From the NCBI GenBank assembly GCA_025774935.1, contig JALGZK010000006.1, forward strand, positions 1 through 64,000: a stretch of DNA of 64,000 bases, given 5' to 3'. Shown here piece after piece: positions 8,220 through 17,390 of this stretch (positions are counted from its first letter, which is position 1; every line of letters begins with the position of its first letter). A model generated the notes under the pieces. It saw nothing but the letters and a program-made list of their open reading frames with translations. It was not told the origin of the DNA and did not search any database. The translations under genes and the position numbers were made by a program. This DNA comes from a bacterium (GTDB lineage: Bacteria > Joyebacterota > Joyebacteria > Joyebacterales > Joyebacteraceae).

Positions 8220-9047
8220 TCAGCGCTCGACTCCGCTCGTGAGGCCCTCGACGATCCTCCGCTGGAAGAGCGCGACGAGAGCGAGGACCGGCAGGACGCT
8301 CACGACGGTGGCGGCGGCGATCGTCGCCCACGGGAGCTCGTGAAGCCCCGCGAAGAGCGCGAGCGCCACGGGCACGGTCCGGGACTCGGGCGTCGAGGTC
8401 ATGATGAGCGCGAACAGGAACTCGTTCCAGGCGAAGATGAAGATGAGCACCGCCGACGTCGCGAGCCCCGGGGCGGAGAGAGGGAGGATGACGCGAACGA
8501 ACGCCTGGACCGGCGTGCACCCGTCGACGAGGGCCGCGTCCTCGAGGCTCCCCGGAAGCGTAGAGAAGAACTGCGTCAGGATCCAGATCGCCAGCGGGAG
8601 CGAGAGGAGCGTGTACGGAAGGACGAGCGCCGGGTAGCGGTTGATCAAAGCGAGCCGCGCCATCGCGATGTAGAGCGGGCCGATCATCCCGATCGCCGGG
8701 AAGATCGCGAGGCCGAGGAACGTCGCGAGTATCACGTTCTTGCGCCGGACCCGGAGGCGCGCCAGCGCGTACGCCGCCGGCGACCCGAGCACGAGCGTGA
8801 GGAGCGTCGTCAAGGACGCCACCACGAAGCTGTTCAGGACGTTCCTGGGGAACTGGTTCACCCGGAACACGGCGCGGAAGTTCTCGAGGGTCGGCGGCCT
8901 CGGGAAGTAGTCGAGCGGCGTCTTGTAGAGAGCCTGCGACGTCGAGAGGCTCACGTTCAGGATCCAGTAGAGCGGCACGAGACACGCGGCGACCACGAGC
9001 GCCCTCGCGAGCCAGAGCAGGATCCTGCCGTGTCGAAGCCTCCGCAT
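8220..9047 (-). CDS. Sugar ABC transporter permease (MalG/LacG type)
   Basis: A 275-aa inner-membrane permease of the carbohydrate-uptake (CUT1) family, with about six transmembrane segments. The EAA loop that contacts the ATPase is visible as EDAALVDGCTPVQAFVRV followed by ILPLSAPGL at about residues 170-195. It starts 9 nt after the MalF-like gene (9057-9932) and is last in a solute-binding protein / permease / permease operon. No ATPase gene follows, so it must share an ATPase encoded elsewhere, as MsmK-type systems do. Substrate not deducible; an oligosaccharide is likely. Confidence 0.95.
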   Translation of the reverse strand: MRRLRHGRILLWLARALVVAACLVPLYWILNVSLSTSQALYKTPLDYFPRPPTLENFRAVFRVNQFPRNVLNSFVVASLTTLLTLVLGSPAAYALARLRVRRKNVILATFLGLAIFPAIGMIGPLYIAMARLALINRYPALVLPYTLLSLPLAIWILTQFFSTLPGSLEDAALVDGCTPVQAFVRVILPLSAPGLATSAVLIFIFAWNEFLFALIMTSTPESRTVPVALALFAGLHELPWATIAAATVVSVLPVLALVALFQRRIVEGLTSGVER

Positions 9048-9056
9048 GTGTCGCTC

Positions 9057-9932
9057 CTACCGCGGCTCGGAGGAGAGCCTCATGAACCGGATGAGTCCGA
9101 GGCTCATGAGGAAGATGATCGCGAAGAGCGCGACCGTCATCGCCGAGCCGTATCCCAGGTCGGAGTACCGGAAGAGCACCCGGTAGATGTAGATCGAGAG
9201 CGTCTCCGTTCGGGAGGCGCCACCCGTGAGCACCCAGATGAGGTCGAAGATCCGGAACGCGTCCATCGCGCGGAAGAGCACGGCGACCGCGATGAACGGC
9301 TTGAGCAGGGGAAGCGTGATCGCGCGGAACGTCGCCCACCGACCCGCTCCGTCGATCTCCGCGGCCTCGTAGTACTGACGCGGGATCGACTTGAGACCCG
9401 CGAGCAGGATGATCGCCACGAACGGCGTCGTCTTCCAGACATCGGCGAGGATAACCGAGGTCATGGCGAGCCGCGGACCGAGCCAGACGATCGGCGCGTC
9501 CGTGAGGCCGATCCGCCCGAGGACCGAGTTCACGAGGCCGATGCGGTCGTTGAGAAGGAGCGACCACATCGTCGCCGCGACCACCGTCGGCAGAACCCAC
9601 GGCATGAGGATCGACGAGTTCATCGCCGTCCTGCCGCGGATGACATTGTTCAGGATGAGCGCGATGGCGAGACCCAGCAGGAGCTCGAGCGAGACGGAGA
9701 CGACCGTGAACGTGAAGGTCTGACCGAGGTCGCGCCAGAAGGCGTCGTCGCCGAGGAGGCGCGCGAAGTTCGACAGGCCGACGAACCCCTGCTCGGCGGG
9801 GAACTTGAGGTTCAGATCCGTGAGGCTCAGGACGAACTGGGAGCACACGGGGAACGCGCCGAGGACGATGACGAAGGCGAGCGCAGGGGTCAAGAGCCAC
9901 AGCGCGAGGCGAGTCTCGTGTCTCCGGATCAT
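9057..9932 (-). CDS. Sugar ABC transporter permease (MalF/LacF type)
   Basis: A 291-aa inner-membrane permease, partner of the MalG-type protein downstream. The N-terminal helix LWLLTPALAFVIVLGAFPV and a conserved periplasmic segment precede the core. The EAA motif reads YEAAEIDGAGRWATFRAI then TLPLLKPF at about residues 190-215. It lacks the long extra periplasmic loop of E. coli MalF. It starts 27 nt after the solute-binding protein gene, so the two are surely co-transcribed. Confidence 0.95.
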   Translation of the reverse strand: MIRRHETRLALWLLTPALAFVIVLGAFPVCSQFVLSLTDLNLKFPAEQGFVGLSNFARLLGDDAFWRDLGQTFTFTVVSVSLELLLGLAIALILNNVIRGRTAMNSSILMPWVLPTVVAATMWSLLLNDRIGLVNSVLGRIGLTDAPIVWLGPRLAMTSVILADVWKTTPFVAIILLAGLKSIPRQYYEAAEIDGAGRWATFRAITLPLLKPFIAVAVLFRAMDAFRIFDLIWVLTGGASRTETLSIYIYRVLFRYSDLGYGSAMTVALFAIIFLMSLGLIRFMRLSSEPR

Positions 9933-9959
9933 GGGTTCCCCGTCCCGGCGGCCGCTCCG

Positions 9960-11210
9960 CTACAGGTCCGCGATCTCCGCAAGCTCGCTCACGATTGCCG
10001 CCGCCGCGTCGCCGGGCGCCGTCTCGCGCGCGAGGGCGGCGTGCACGTGCTCCTGGATTGTGTCGGAGACCCGCGGGTAGTGCGGCGAGCTAGGTCGGTT
10101 CCTCGTGTTCCGGAAGACCTCGAAGAAGCTCCCGAAGTGGGGGTTGGCGGCGAGGACGTCGGGGTCCTCGTACGTGGCGTTCCTCGTCGGGAGGTACCCG
10201 CCCTCGATCGCGCGCAGCTTGAGCGCGCGTTCGCTCGTGATGAACGCGAGGAACTCGAGCGCCTCTTCGGGGTGCTCTGTGTAGCTCGACACGGCGACGT
10301 TCCAGCCGCCGATCGTGGAGTAGCTCTTCTCGCCGTCGGCGTGCATGAGCGGGGCGATGCCGACGAGCCCCTTGACTTTCGATTCCTCGCCCTCGGCCAT
10401 GCTCCACGCGTACGGCCAGTTCCTGTGGAAGAGCGCCTGTCCCTCCGTGAAGAGCCTCCGCGAGTCCTCCTCCTTATAGGTGAGGACACTCTCGGGGGAG
10501 AGCCCGTCGTCGAAGAACGACAGGGCGAGCTCGATCGCCGCCGCGATGTCACTCTCCACCGCGGCCGGGTCGGTCCGGATCCGGTCGAGCTCGATCGATC
10601 CCCCGAGCCCCCAGAGGAACTCGAGGTAGTCGCAGATGAGCCCTTCGTACCGCGCGCCCTGCCAGACGAAGCCGTCCATGCCGCGGGGGAGGGCCACCTG
10701 GCGGCACGCGCGCCTGAACTCGTCCCACGTCTCGGGGACCGGGACGCCCGCCTCCTCGAGGAGGTCCTTCCGGTAGTACATGACGCCCGCGTCGGTGAAC
10801 CACGGGACGCCGTAGAGGACTCCCTCGTACGTGAGGCTCGCCAGCGGCCCCTCGAGGAAGTCCCCGGGATCGATGAGCCCGTCGGGGAGGGGCGCGATCC
10901 ATCCCGCCTTCGCGAACTCCGCCGTCCAGATAACGTCGAGGCTGTACAGGTCGATCGCCGTTCCGCGCGCGGAGAGGATCGTGACGTAGTTGTCGTGCTG
11001 CGTGTCGGTGTTGGCTGGCATCGGCTGGAACTTCACGATGACGCCGGGATGCGAGGCGTTGTACTCGACGACGAGAGAGTCCGTCGCGCCGGACGGGTCG
11101 TTCCCCGCCGCGAAGATGATCTCGATCTCGCCCTCCTCCGGGGTCGAGCACCCCAGGACGAGCGCGACCGTCGCCGCCAGGACGGCGGCGAGCAGGAGTC
11201 CCCCCTTCAC
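9960..11210 (-). CDS. Extracellular solute-binding lipoprotein of sugar ABC transporter (family 1)
   Basis: A 416-aa periplasmic-facing lipoprotein with signal LLLAAVLAATVALVLGC, lipobox LVLGC at Cys21. The family-1 solute-binding fold is recognisable by the IDLYSLDVIWTAEFAKAGW segment, the GVPWFTDAGVMYYRKDLLEE segment and AALFHRNWPYA-like strands (here QALFHRNWPYAW), as in trehalose/maltose ThuE-type proteins. It binds the sugar and delivers it to the permeases encoded downstream. The upstream kelch lipoprotein gene ends 59 nt before this start with no terminator between, so it may be in the same transcript. Confidence 0.93.
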   Translation of the reverse strand: MKGGLLLAAVLAATVALVLGCSTPEEGEIEIIFAAGNDPSGATDSLVVEYNASHPGVIVKFQPMPANTDTQHDNYVTILSARGTAIDLYSLDVIWTAEFAKAGWIAPLPDGLIDPGDFLEGPLASLTYEGVLYGVPWFTDAGVMYYRKDLLEEAGVPVPETWDEFRRACRQVALPRGMDGFVWQGARYEGLICDYLEFLWGLGGSIELDRIRTDPAAVESDIAAAIELALSFFDDGLSPESVLTYKEEDSRRLFTEGQALFHRNWPYAWSMAEGEESKVKGLVGIAPLMHADGEKSYSTIGGWNVAVSSYTEHPEEALEFLAFITSERALKLRAIEGGYLPTRNATYEDPDVLAANPHFGSFFEVFRNTRNRPSSPHYPRVSDTIQEHVHAALARETAPGDAAAAIVSELAEIADL

Positions 11211-11269
11211 TCCGTCAACCTCCCGCGTTATCTGGTGGGTGCGTGGGTCTGTGAGCTTCGTGTGCTCCG

Positions 11270-12181
11270 CTACCGGTAGACCCAGAACTCCGACGAGCCC
11301 CCGCCGGGTCTTGCGTAGACCCCGTCGCCGTCCGAGACGATCGCGCCTCCCTCGTCGAAGCCGTCAGGCGCGTCCTCCAGCCGTGTCCACTCATCGGTCA
11401 CGATGTCGTAGTGCCAGAAGTCCGGCCTGCCGCCGCCGACTGTCGCGAAGATCGAGTTCGCTCCGTCGTAGGCGAGCCACCCGCCATCGGCGAACTCGTC
11501 CGGGCTCTGAGCCTTCTCCGTCCACGTCTCCTCGGAGATGTCGTAGACCCAGAACGTTGTGTCGGTGGCGGTTGCGAAGATCCAGTCGCTGCCACCCCAG
11601 GTGATGGAACTCCCGTGGCCGATCGGTCCCGGCACTGAGGCGAGCGTGTCCCACTCACCGGAGGTGAAGTCGTACCGCCAGAAGTCATCAGTGTCAAAGC
11701 CGCGCACTGCGTAGACGTAGTCGCCCTCGTTCGGGTACACCAGGCTGTTGCCCGCCCAGCGGACGCCGGTCTCCGGGGTGTCCGTCTCGTATTCCCACCC
11801 GTCGAAGAGCGGCGAGTACGCGAACATGTTGTTCGTGCCGTTCCCCTGGAGGTGGTAGATGTAATCGCCGGTGTGGGCGAGAGAGGATGACCAGTACGGA
11901 TCGGCGATGGCGTCCGCCAGTCGCTCCCACGTGTCGCTCGTGATGTCGTACTCCCAGAACGCTCGGTCGAACTCGTCTCGGTCGTCTGACGAGCCCCGCA
12001 GGGCGTAGATCGTGTTCAGTCCGTCCCAGCACATCGAGCCGCCCCAGTAGACACCCTCAGGAGCATCGGCCAGGCTCTGCCAGGTCGGCTCCTGGGGATC
12101 GCTCGACTTGTCCTCACAACCGATCATCGCGAGCGCCGCGATCGCGGCAGCCACGGCCAGCAGAATGGTCAGTCGCCTCAT
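11270..12181 (-). CDS. Kelch-like beta-propeller lipoprotein
   Basis: A 303-aa lipoprotein. ATG at 12181 is fixed by AGGGAGG upstream and by the promoter at 12246-12274. The signal ends in lipobox AMIGC (Cys20). The body consists of about six repeats of 45-50 residues, each with a pattern like FWEYDITSDTWERLADA, FWRYDFTSGEWDTLASV, FWVYDISEETWTEKAQS and FWHYDIVTDEWTRLEDA. These are kelch-like beta-propeller blades. It ends in a half blade, SSEFWVYR, as expected for a closed propeller. It is first in the likely operon with the sugar ABC transporter, so a role in glycan capture at the surface is an inference from context. Confidence 0.88.
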   Translation of the reverse strand: MRRLTILLAVAAAIAALAMIGCEDKSSDPQEPTWQSLADAPEGVYWGGSMCWDGLNTIYALRGSSDDRDEFDRAFWEYDITSDTWERLADAIADPYWSSSLAHTGDYIYHLQGNGTNNMFAYSPLFDGWEYETDTPETGVRWAGNSLVYPNEGDYVYAVRGFDTDDFWRYDFTSGEWDTLASVPGPIGHGSSITWGGSDWIFATATDTTFWVYDISEETWTEKAQSPDEFADGGWLAYDGANSIFATVGGGRPDFWHYDIVTDEWTRLEDAPDGFDEGGAIVSDGDGVYARPGGGSSEFWVYR

Positions 12182-12245
12182 CGGGGTACCTCCCTTTCTT
12201 GGATAGAACCCCACTATATCGCGTTCATATGCCGAAGGCGGGCCC

Positions 12246-12274
12246 ATGCTAAGCCCGCGCGGCCTGCGTGTCAA
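12246..12274 (-). promoter_or_regulatory. Sigma-70-type promoter of the kelch/sugar-transport operon
   Basis: On the minus strand TTGACA, 17 bp, TAGCAT; predicted start near 12239, about 58 nt upstream of the ATG at 12181. Confidence 0.7.
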
Positions 12275-12391
12275 TGCAGATACGCGCAGGCCTCCCATCG
12301 GGTGGTTGCAAGACGCGGGCCTCTCGGGCGCGTTTCAGGAGAAAGCACGGGTCCCTTAGCCCGGTGGCGGGAGGCCCAGGAACGAGAGAAA

Positions 12392-12413
12392 GCCCGCCTG
12401 GCTCCAGGCGGGC
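12392..12413 (-). terminator. Intrinsic terminator of second cold-shock gene
   Basis: On the minus strand GCCCGCCTG, 4-nt loop, CAGGCGGGC, followed by TTTCTC. Confidence 0.8.
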
Positions 12414-12439
12414 CTCCTCGCATTCGTTCGTCGGCTCGG

Positions 12440-12667
12440 CTAGTAGGACGGCTGGCCTTCGGCCCGTGTCTTCACGACGACGTTCGCCGCCTTCGGTCCC
12501 TTGCCGTCGTTGACGACCTCGAACTCCACCTCGTCGCCCTCGGCGAGCGTCTTGAACCCCTCCATCTGGATAGCGGAGTAGTGGACGAAGATGTCCTCGC
12601 CCTCCTCGACCTCGATGAAGCCGTAGCCCTTCGACACGTTGAACCACTTGATCTTACCGAGTGGCAC
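12440..12667 (-). CDS. cspA: Cold-shock domain protein (CspA family), copy 2
   Basis: A 75-aa single cold-shock domain protein with RNP1 KGYGFI and RNP2 IFVHY. GTG at 12667 is chosen because the protein opens with [16 protein letters not shown] there and GGGGGA precedes it; the longer frame crosses the promoter. An excellent promoter at 12783-12811 gives a leader of about 110 nt, and a terminator follows at 12392-12413, so it is monocistronic. Compared with copy 1 it has a longer basic tail ([11 protein letters not shown]). It is a cytoplasmic RNA chaperone by family; whether it responds to cold is not visible. Confidence 0.95.
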   Translation of the reverse strand: MPLGKIKWFNVSKGYGFIEVEEGEDIFVHYSAIQMEGFKTLAEGDEVEFEVVNDGKGPKAANVVVKTRAEGQPSY

Positions 12668-12782
12668 TCTGAGATCCCCCCTCGCGCGCGGGACCGCCGA
12701 CGAAAGCGGCGATGAAGGGCACGACGTCATCGCCGAGGACTCACTGCACTCCCGGACCGGCACTGCACGATCGAACGCGCGC

Positions 12783-12811
12783 AGTATACCTGTTTCTCGG
12801 CCCGCAGTCAA
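12783..12811 (-). promoter_or_regulatory. Strong sigma-70-type promoter of second cold-shock gene
   Basis: On the minus strand TTGACT, 17 bp, TATACT, the best pair in the window. Predicted start near 12776. Confidence 0.85.
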
Positions 12812-12843
12812 GATTAGAGGCCGACGGGATGCCCGGACCGCCC

Positions 12844-12871
12844 TTGACAGGTGTCCCGACTCTGGTATGGT
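12844..12871 (+). promoter_or_regulatory. Sigma-70-type promoter of mscS
   Basis: TTGACA, 16 bp, TATGGT. It lies 33 bp from the divergent cspA promoter and excludes starts upstream of about 12878. Confidence 0.7.
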
Positions 12872-12931
12872 TCGGGGGCGGAGACCCGCCGCTACCCGGC
12901 TCGATGGACCGACGCTACCGAGGGACGCACC

Positions 12932-13885
12932 GTGATTCCCGACATCACCCAGTTCATCTCGACGACCGCGAACGTGGGTCCTGACACCGCGCACGGCATC
13001 GTCCGGACAGTGGTGGCGGTCCTCGTGATCTGGGCCGTCCGCCGCGTCGTCCTCTTCATCGTCTTCCGGCGCGTCGAGGACGCCCGCCGCCGCTACGCCT
13101 GGCGGAAGACCACGGGGTATCTCGGGGCAGCGATCGGCGCGGTCACGCTCGCGGTCATCTGGATCGAGGACGTCGGCTCGGTCGCGACGTTCGTCGGGCT
13201 CGTCGCGGCCGGCGTCGCCATCGCCCTCCGCGACATCGTCGTGAACCTCGCGGGCTGGCTCTACATCGTCGCGCGGCGCCCGCTCGTGGTCGGCGACCGC
13301 ATTCAGATCGGAACCTACGCGGGCGACGTGATCGACATCCGGCTCTTCGCGTTCACGATCCTCGAGATCCGGAACTGGGTCGAAGCAGACCAGAGCACCG
13401 GCCGCGTGGTGCACATTCCGAACGGGCAGCTCCTCAGGGAGCCGCTCGCGAACTACAACCAGGGCTTCAGCCACATCTGGAACGAGATCCCCGTCCTCCT
13501 GACATTCGAGAGCAACTGGAGGAGGGGCAAGGAACTCCTGGAGGAGATCGCCCGCGAGCACGCCGAGAGCCTGAGTCAGACCGCCGAGCAGAAGCTCCGC
13601 GAGGCGAGCAAGCGGTTCATGATCTACTACACGAAGCTCACTCCGGCGGTCTACACGACCGTGAGCCAGAGCGGCGTCCTCCTGACGATCCGCTACCTCA
13701 CGCAGCCGCAGCGTCGTCGGGTCACCGAGGCCGAGATGTGGGAGGACATCCTGACCCGGTTCGCCGAATCGCCCGACATCGAGTTCGCCTACCCGACCAC
13801 GCGGTTCTTCGACCACGTCCGCGAGACGATGTCCCCCGACCTCCCGGGATCTCCGGTCGCCGCAGGGCCGGAACGAGACAAGTAG
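12932..13885 (+). CDS. mscS: MscS-family mechanosensitive ion channel
   Basis: A 317-aa inner-membrane channel that opens under membrane tension and releases solutes during osmotic downshock. GTG at 12932 follows GAGGG and lies downstream of the promoter at 12844-12871. Three transmembrane segments fall at about residues 22-42, 65-82 and 88-112. The pore helix is [20 protein letters not shown], with the Ala/Gly packing pattern of MscS TM3. The beta domain follows ([13 protein letters not shown] and [15 protein letters not shown]). The C-terminal alpha-beta domain continues to about residue 300. Length is close to E. coli MscS (286 aa) with a longer C-terminus. Confidence 0.93.
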   Translation: MIPDITQFISTTANVGPDTAHGIVRTVVAVLVIWAVRRVVLFIVFRRVEDARRRYAWRKTTGYLGAAIGAVTLAVIWIEDVGSVATFVGLVAAGVAIALRDIVVNLAGWLYIVARRPLVVGDRIQIGTYAGDVIDIRLFAFTILEIRNWVEADQSTGRVVHIPNGQLLREPLANYNQGFSHIWNEIPVLLTFESNWRRGKELLEEIAREHAESLSQTAEQKLREASKRFMIYYTKLTPAVYTTVSQSGVLLTIRYLTQPQRRRVTEAEMWEDILTRFAESPDIEFAYPTTRFFDHVRETMSPDLPGSPVAAGPERDK

Positions 13886-13918
13886 CCGGACCTCACACGC
13901 ACTGCCACGCCCGCTCGT

Positions 13919-13936
13919 GCCGGCCTCCCGGCCGGC
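13919..13936 (+). terminator. Weak hairpin after mscS
   Basis: GCCGGCC, loop TCCC, GGCCGGC, followed by CTCTC. No T run, so termination is uncertain. Confidence 0.4.
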
Positions 13937-14066
13937 CTCTCAGGGAAGAAACCCCCTCTCACAGACGTCCGTTGAGGTGACGGGTCGCGCCGTCTCTGTT
14001 CGCGGGAATCGCGGACGGGCGCGGACCGGATGCCGATATCAGGTACGTGACGAGGAGGGTCCGGAG

Positions 14067-15467
14067 ATGAGACGACACGATCGACTCACCAGACTTCTTC
14101 CGGTCGCCGTCCTTCTGGCCGGGGTGCTGATCCCGGTGCTCGTGAGGAGCGGGGGAGACGCTCCGCCTCCCGAGACCGTGGAGCGGAGACTGCGTGGGAA
14201 GACGGCGCGCGAGTGGGTCGCCCTGGCGGAACGCGCGAGCGCCGAGGGAGCACACGCACGCGCCCTCGCATGCATCAAGACGGCGGAGAAGGTCGAGCCC
14301 GGGACGCAGTACGCCGAGCGTCTCGCCGGGATCCGGCGCGCGCGGTGGCGGAGCAGGACGATCGCGGCCGAACGGACGAGACTCCGTGGCGGCGAGATCG
14401 ACGCAGTCGAGTACGGCGCCGGCGGGAACGTCGAGTCCGCGTGGCGTCTCGCGGTCGTGTTGCCGGGCGAGAGCCTGTGGAGCCTGGCGCGGAGCGCGGT
14501 CGCTGCCGACCGCGGGGTCATGCCCGCCGACGTTCCCGATGCCGACCCCGACGTCCACAGGACGTGGGACGTCCTCACCGATCTGAACGGCGTGCGTGAA
14601 CTCGAGGTAGGGGAGCTGATTCGAGTGCCCCTGATCGACGCGGAGCGCGCGGCGATTGAGGCGGCGAACCGCTCCGACCTCGCCAGGATCGACCAAGCCG
14701 GACGAGCGCTCGCTGCGGGAGATCTCGAGGTCGCGCGCGAGCTCAGGGCCGAGGTGGCCGGCGTCTACGCGAGCGGTACCGCCGCGTGCGCGGACCTCGA
14801 CGCCGCGCTCGCTGCCGCCGTCCGCGCGGAGCGTGCCCGGGAGCTCGACGCCGCGGCTCGGGCGGAGGCTGCCGAGCATCGGTTCTCGAGAGCAGACAGC
14901 CTCGCCCTGGCGGCGGTCGAGATGGGCGCAGACCCGTCGCTCCTCCACGGCGTCGATCTTCTCCGGGATGCGAGGGAGGAGGCGCTCGTCGTCGAGGCCT
15001 ACGATCTCATCGTGGCGGCCGAGGAGCTGCCGAGGGCGACCCGGTACGCCGAGTTCCGGGACAGCCTCGAGCGCTCGCACTCACTTCTCACGGAGGCCGA
15101 GGGCCTCTCCGACGGGGTCCAGTACGGACGGGCGTCGATGCTCGTCGCCGGCATGCTCGAGGACGCGGAGAAGGTCCGCGTGGCGGGCGACGGAACCGTC
15201 GTGGCGGCCAAGCCCGCGGGGGTCGACTACACGGAGGCCGCGAGGGCGGCGGTGGAGTGGCTTCTCGGCAGGACGCTCGCGACGAGCGGGAAGCAGTTCC
15301 CGCACCACGCCGAGAAGACCGCAGACGAGCTCGCATGGGCGCGGTACCTCGCGGACGCCTCCGAGATGGCAAGGCGCGGCGGCGCCGACTTCGCGTCGCT
15401 CCTGACGTCTTCCGAGAGCGAGCTCGAGCTCACGCTCCCGAACCCCGACGGCTATTTCACCGAGTGA
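14067..15467 (+). CDS. Membrane-anchored protein with LysM-like module
   Basis: A 466-aa protein. ATG at 14067 follows GAGGAGG and is followed by a hydrophobic anchor LLPVAVLLAGVLIPVLV at residues 8-25, with no clear cleavage site. Around residues 128-195 there is a LysM-like unit: VLPGESLWSLAR, then DVLTDLNGVRELEVGELIRVP, the usual two conserved halves, with a longer insert than normal. The rest is Ala/Glu/Arg-rich helix (residues 200-330), probably coiled coil or TPR-like. The combination suggests a cell-envelope protein that binds peptidoglycan. The last 130 residues are not recognised. Confidence 0.75.
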   Translation: MRRHDRLTRLLPVAVLLAGVLIPVLVRSGGDAPPPETVERRLRGKTAREWVALAERASAEGAHARALACIKTAEKVEPGTQYAERLAGIRRARWRSRTIAAERTRLRGGEIDAVEYGAGGNVESAWRLAVVLPGESLWSLARSAVAADRGVMPADVPDADPDVHRTWDVLTDLNGVRELEVGELIRVPLIDAERAAIEAANRSDLARIDQAGRALAAGDLEVARELRAEVAGVYASGTAACADLDAALAAAVRAERARELDAAARAEAAEHRFSRADSLALAAVEMGADPSLLHGVDLLRDAREEALVVEAYDLIVAAEELPRATRYAEFRDSLERSHSLLTEAEGLSDGVQYGRASMLVAGMLEDAEKVRVAGDGTVVAAKPAGVDYTEAARAAVEWLLGRTLATSGKQFPHHAEKTADELAWARYLADASEMARRGGADFASLLTSSESELELTLPNPDGYFTE

Positions 15468-15566
15468 GCCGCGACGGGGCGGCGCGGACTTCGCGTCCCT
15501 CCGTTTCCTTCTTGAACGGGCCGGCACTCTCCCGCTACGCTCGGCGTAGACGCCGTCCGTTCTCCG

Positions 15567-15594
15567 GCAGGCCCGCGCGACAGCGTGGGCCTGC
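15567..15594 (+). terminator. Intrinsic terminator after LysM-like gene
   Basis: GCAGGCCC ... GGGCCTGC with extra CGC/GCG pairs, followed by CTCGTT. It lies 19 nt upstream of the next ATG, so it may also affect the methyltransferase gene. Confidence 0.6.
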
Positions 15595-15612
15595 CTCGTT
15601 CCGGGAGGAAGC

Positions 15613-16410
15613 ATGGCCGACTGGACCGATACCTTCTTCGAAGGATTCTGGGGTCTCATGCAGCGGGCTCCGGTCGTGTCCGAGTCCGCGCCCGAGGAGG
15701 CGCGCCACATGCGCCGGCTCCTCAGGCTCCGAAGGGGCTCGAGGGTCCTCGACGTGCCGTGCGGGGACGGGCGCATCTCACTCGAGCTCGCGAGGGCCGG
15801 CTGCGAAGTCGTCGGCGTCGACCGGTGCGAGCCGAGCGTTCGGCGGGCGCGTAGGAGGTTCCGTACGGCGGAGCTCACGGGCAGGTTCCACGTCGGAGAC
15901 ATGCGGCGCCTCCGGGCGGGCTCCGGATTCGACGCCGTCGTGAACTGGTGGGGGAGCTTCGGCTACTTCGACGACGGGACGAACCTCGAGGTTCTCCGGG
16001 GGTTCGCTTCCGTCATCAGACCCGGCGGCCGCGTGCTCGTCGACCAGGTGAACCGCGAGCGCATCCTTCGCGACTTCCGGGAGCACAACGCCTTCGACTA
16101 CGGCGGACTCCGGATTATCACGAGGAACCGGTGGGACGCGGAGGCCGAGCGGGTCGAGGGCATCTGGGTCTTCTCGAGGGGAGGGCGGAGAGTCCGGCGG
16201 CACAGCTCGATCCGCCTCTACACGCCGTCCCAGATGGAGCGACTCATGGCGTCGGCCGGGCTCTTGCTCGAGCGGCTCTACGACGGGACCGACGGCTCCG
16301 ACTACACGAGAGGGAGCCGGCGGCTGACGGCCGTCGGGCGGAAACCCGGACGCGCTCCGCGGAAGGAGCGGCGGGGCAGAGGAGTGCGGAAGCGCGCGGC
16401 CGGCCGGTAG
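15613..16410 (+). CDS. Class I SAM-dependent methyltransferase
   Basis: A 265-aa cytoplasmic methyltransferase with GGGAGGAAGC before the ATG. Motif I (SAM binding) is VLDVPCGDGRISLELA at about residues 45-60, the acidic end of strand 2 is VVGVDRCEPSV, and motif IV is FDAVVNWWGSFGYF. The fold and the WWGSFGYF segment match small-molecule methyltransferases of the UbiE/Methyltransf_25 kind. The C-terminal 25 residues are an Arg/Lys-rich tail (RKERRGRGVRKRAAGR). Substrate unknown. Confidence 0.88.
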   Translation: MADWTDTFFEGFWGLMQRAPVVSESAPEEARHMRRLLRLRRGSRVLDVPCGDGRISLELARAGCEVVGVDRCEPSVRRARRRFRTAELTGRFHVGDMRRLRAGSGFDAVVNWWGSFGYFDDGTNLEVLRGFASVIRPGGRVLVDQVNRERILRDFREHNAFDYGGLRIITRNRWDAEAERVEGIWVFSRGGRRVRRHSSIRLYTPSQMERLMASAGLLLERLYDGTDGSDYTRGSRRLTAVGRKPGRAPRKERRGRGVRKRAAGR

Positions 16411-16454
16411 CCCGGTGACCGCGCGCTCACACGTTCGCTCTCGGAGGCCGGGTT

Positions 16455-17390
16455 CTACCTCCCGGACATCCTCTTCAAGTACTTCAGGTAGTCGCTCTCG
16501 GTCGTGAGGATGACCGACGTGTCCCCGCCGATCGTAGCCTTGTAGCTCTCGAGCGTCCTAAGGAACGAGAAGAACTCAGGGTCCCTGCCGTAAGCGGCCG
16601 CGTAGATGCCCGTCGCCTCAGCGTCGGCATCGCCGCGGACCTCCTGAGCGATGCGGTAGGCCTCGGACGTGATGCGTTCGAGCTCCTTCTCCTTCTGCCC
16701 CCGGATCTCCGCGCTCTGCCCCTGCCCCTCGGAGCGATAGCGCTCCGCGATCCGTTGCCGCTCGGAGATCATCCGCTCGTAGACCTTGAGCCTGACCTCC
16801 TCCACGTAGTTGACCCGCTTGATCCTGACGTCGATGAGCTCGATGCCGTACCGCGGCATCTGCTCCTCGGCCTTCTCGAGGATCTGCCGCGTGATCTCGG
16901 ACCGACCGACCTCGATTACCTCGCCCTCGCGAGTCTGGACGTCGAGCTCGGTCGCCGCCATCTTGCGGTTCGAGGTTCTGACGACCTCGATGAGGTCGTG
17001 GCTCGTGACGAGGTCTCGCGTCACGGCGTCGATGACGTCGTCGAGCCGCGCCTGCGCCCCGAGCTCGTTCGAGACAGACTGCATGAACCTGAGGGGATCG
17101 ACGATCCTCCAGCGCGCGAAAGTGTCGACCCAGATGTACTTCTTGTCCTTGGTCGGGATCTGGGAGGGGTTCCCGTCCCACTCGAGTATCCGCTTCTCGA
17201 AGACGTTCGCCTTCTGGATGAACGGGACCTTCATCTTGAGGCCCGGAGTCGTGATCGGGTCCCCGATCGGACGGCCGAACTGCGTCACGACAACCTGCTG
17301 CGTCATGTCGACGACGTAGATCGAGCTCGTCAGGAGGATGAGCACGACGACGCCGAGGATGATTGTGGTCGCGATCGTTCCCGTTCTCAT
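16455..17390 (-). CDS. hflC: HflC, SPFH-domain partner of FtsH protease
   Basis: A 311-aa band-7/SPFH protein. An N-terminal membrane anchor (TIILGVVVLILLTSSIYVV) places the rest in the periplasm, followed by VVVTQFGRPIGDPITTPGLKM and the SPFH core. The C-terminal half is a Glu/Arg-rich coiled coil. HflC and HflK form a large cage around FtsH in E. coli and modulate its proteolysis. Its start overlaps the end of hflK by 4 bp (ATGA), so translation is coupled. Length matches HflC (334 aa in E. coli). Confidence 0.95.
   Translation of the reverse strand: MRTGTIATTIILGVVVLILLTSSIYVVDMTQQVVVTQFGRPIGDPITTPGLKMKVPFIQKANVFEKRILEWDGNPSQIPTKDKKYIWVDTFARWRIVDPLRFMQSVSNELGAQARLDDVIDAVTRDLVTSHDLIEVVRTSNRKMAATELDVQTREGEVIEVGRSEITRQILEKAEEQMPRYGIELIDVRIKRVNYVEEVRLKVYERMISERQRIAERYRSEGQGQSAEIRGQKEKELERITSEAYRIAQEVRGDADAEATGIYAAAYGRDPEFFSFLRTLESYKATIGGDTSVILTTESDYLKYLKRMSGR

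Noticed and set aside
8127-11279. 1050-codon open frame on the plus strand, opposite the sugar ABC operon
   Set aside because: Arg/Glu-rich composition and no family motif. The minus strand carries three clear ABC genes; this is a high-GC antisense shadow.
12851-12931. N-terminal extension of MscS from 12851
   Set aside because: It overlaps the -10 region of the promoter at 12844-12871, and the extension has no family resemblance; GTG 12932 has a Shine-Dalgarno.
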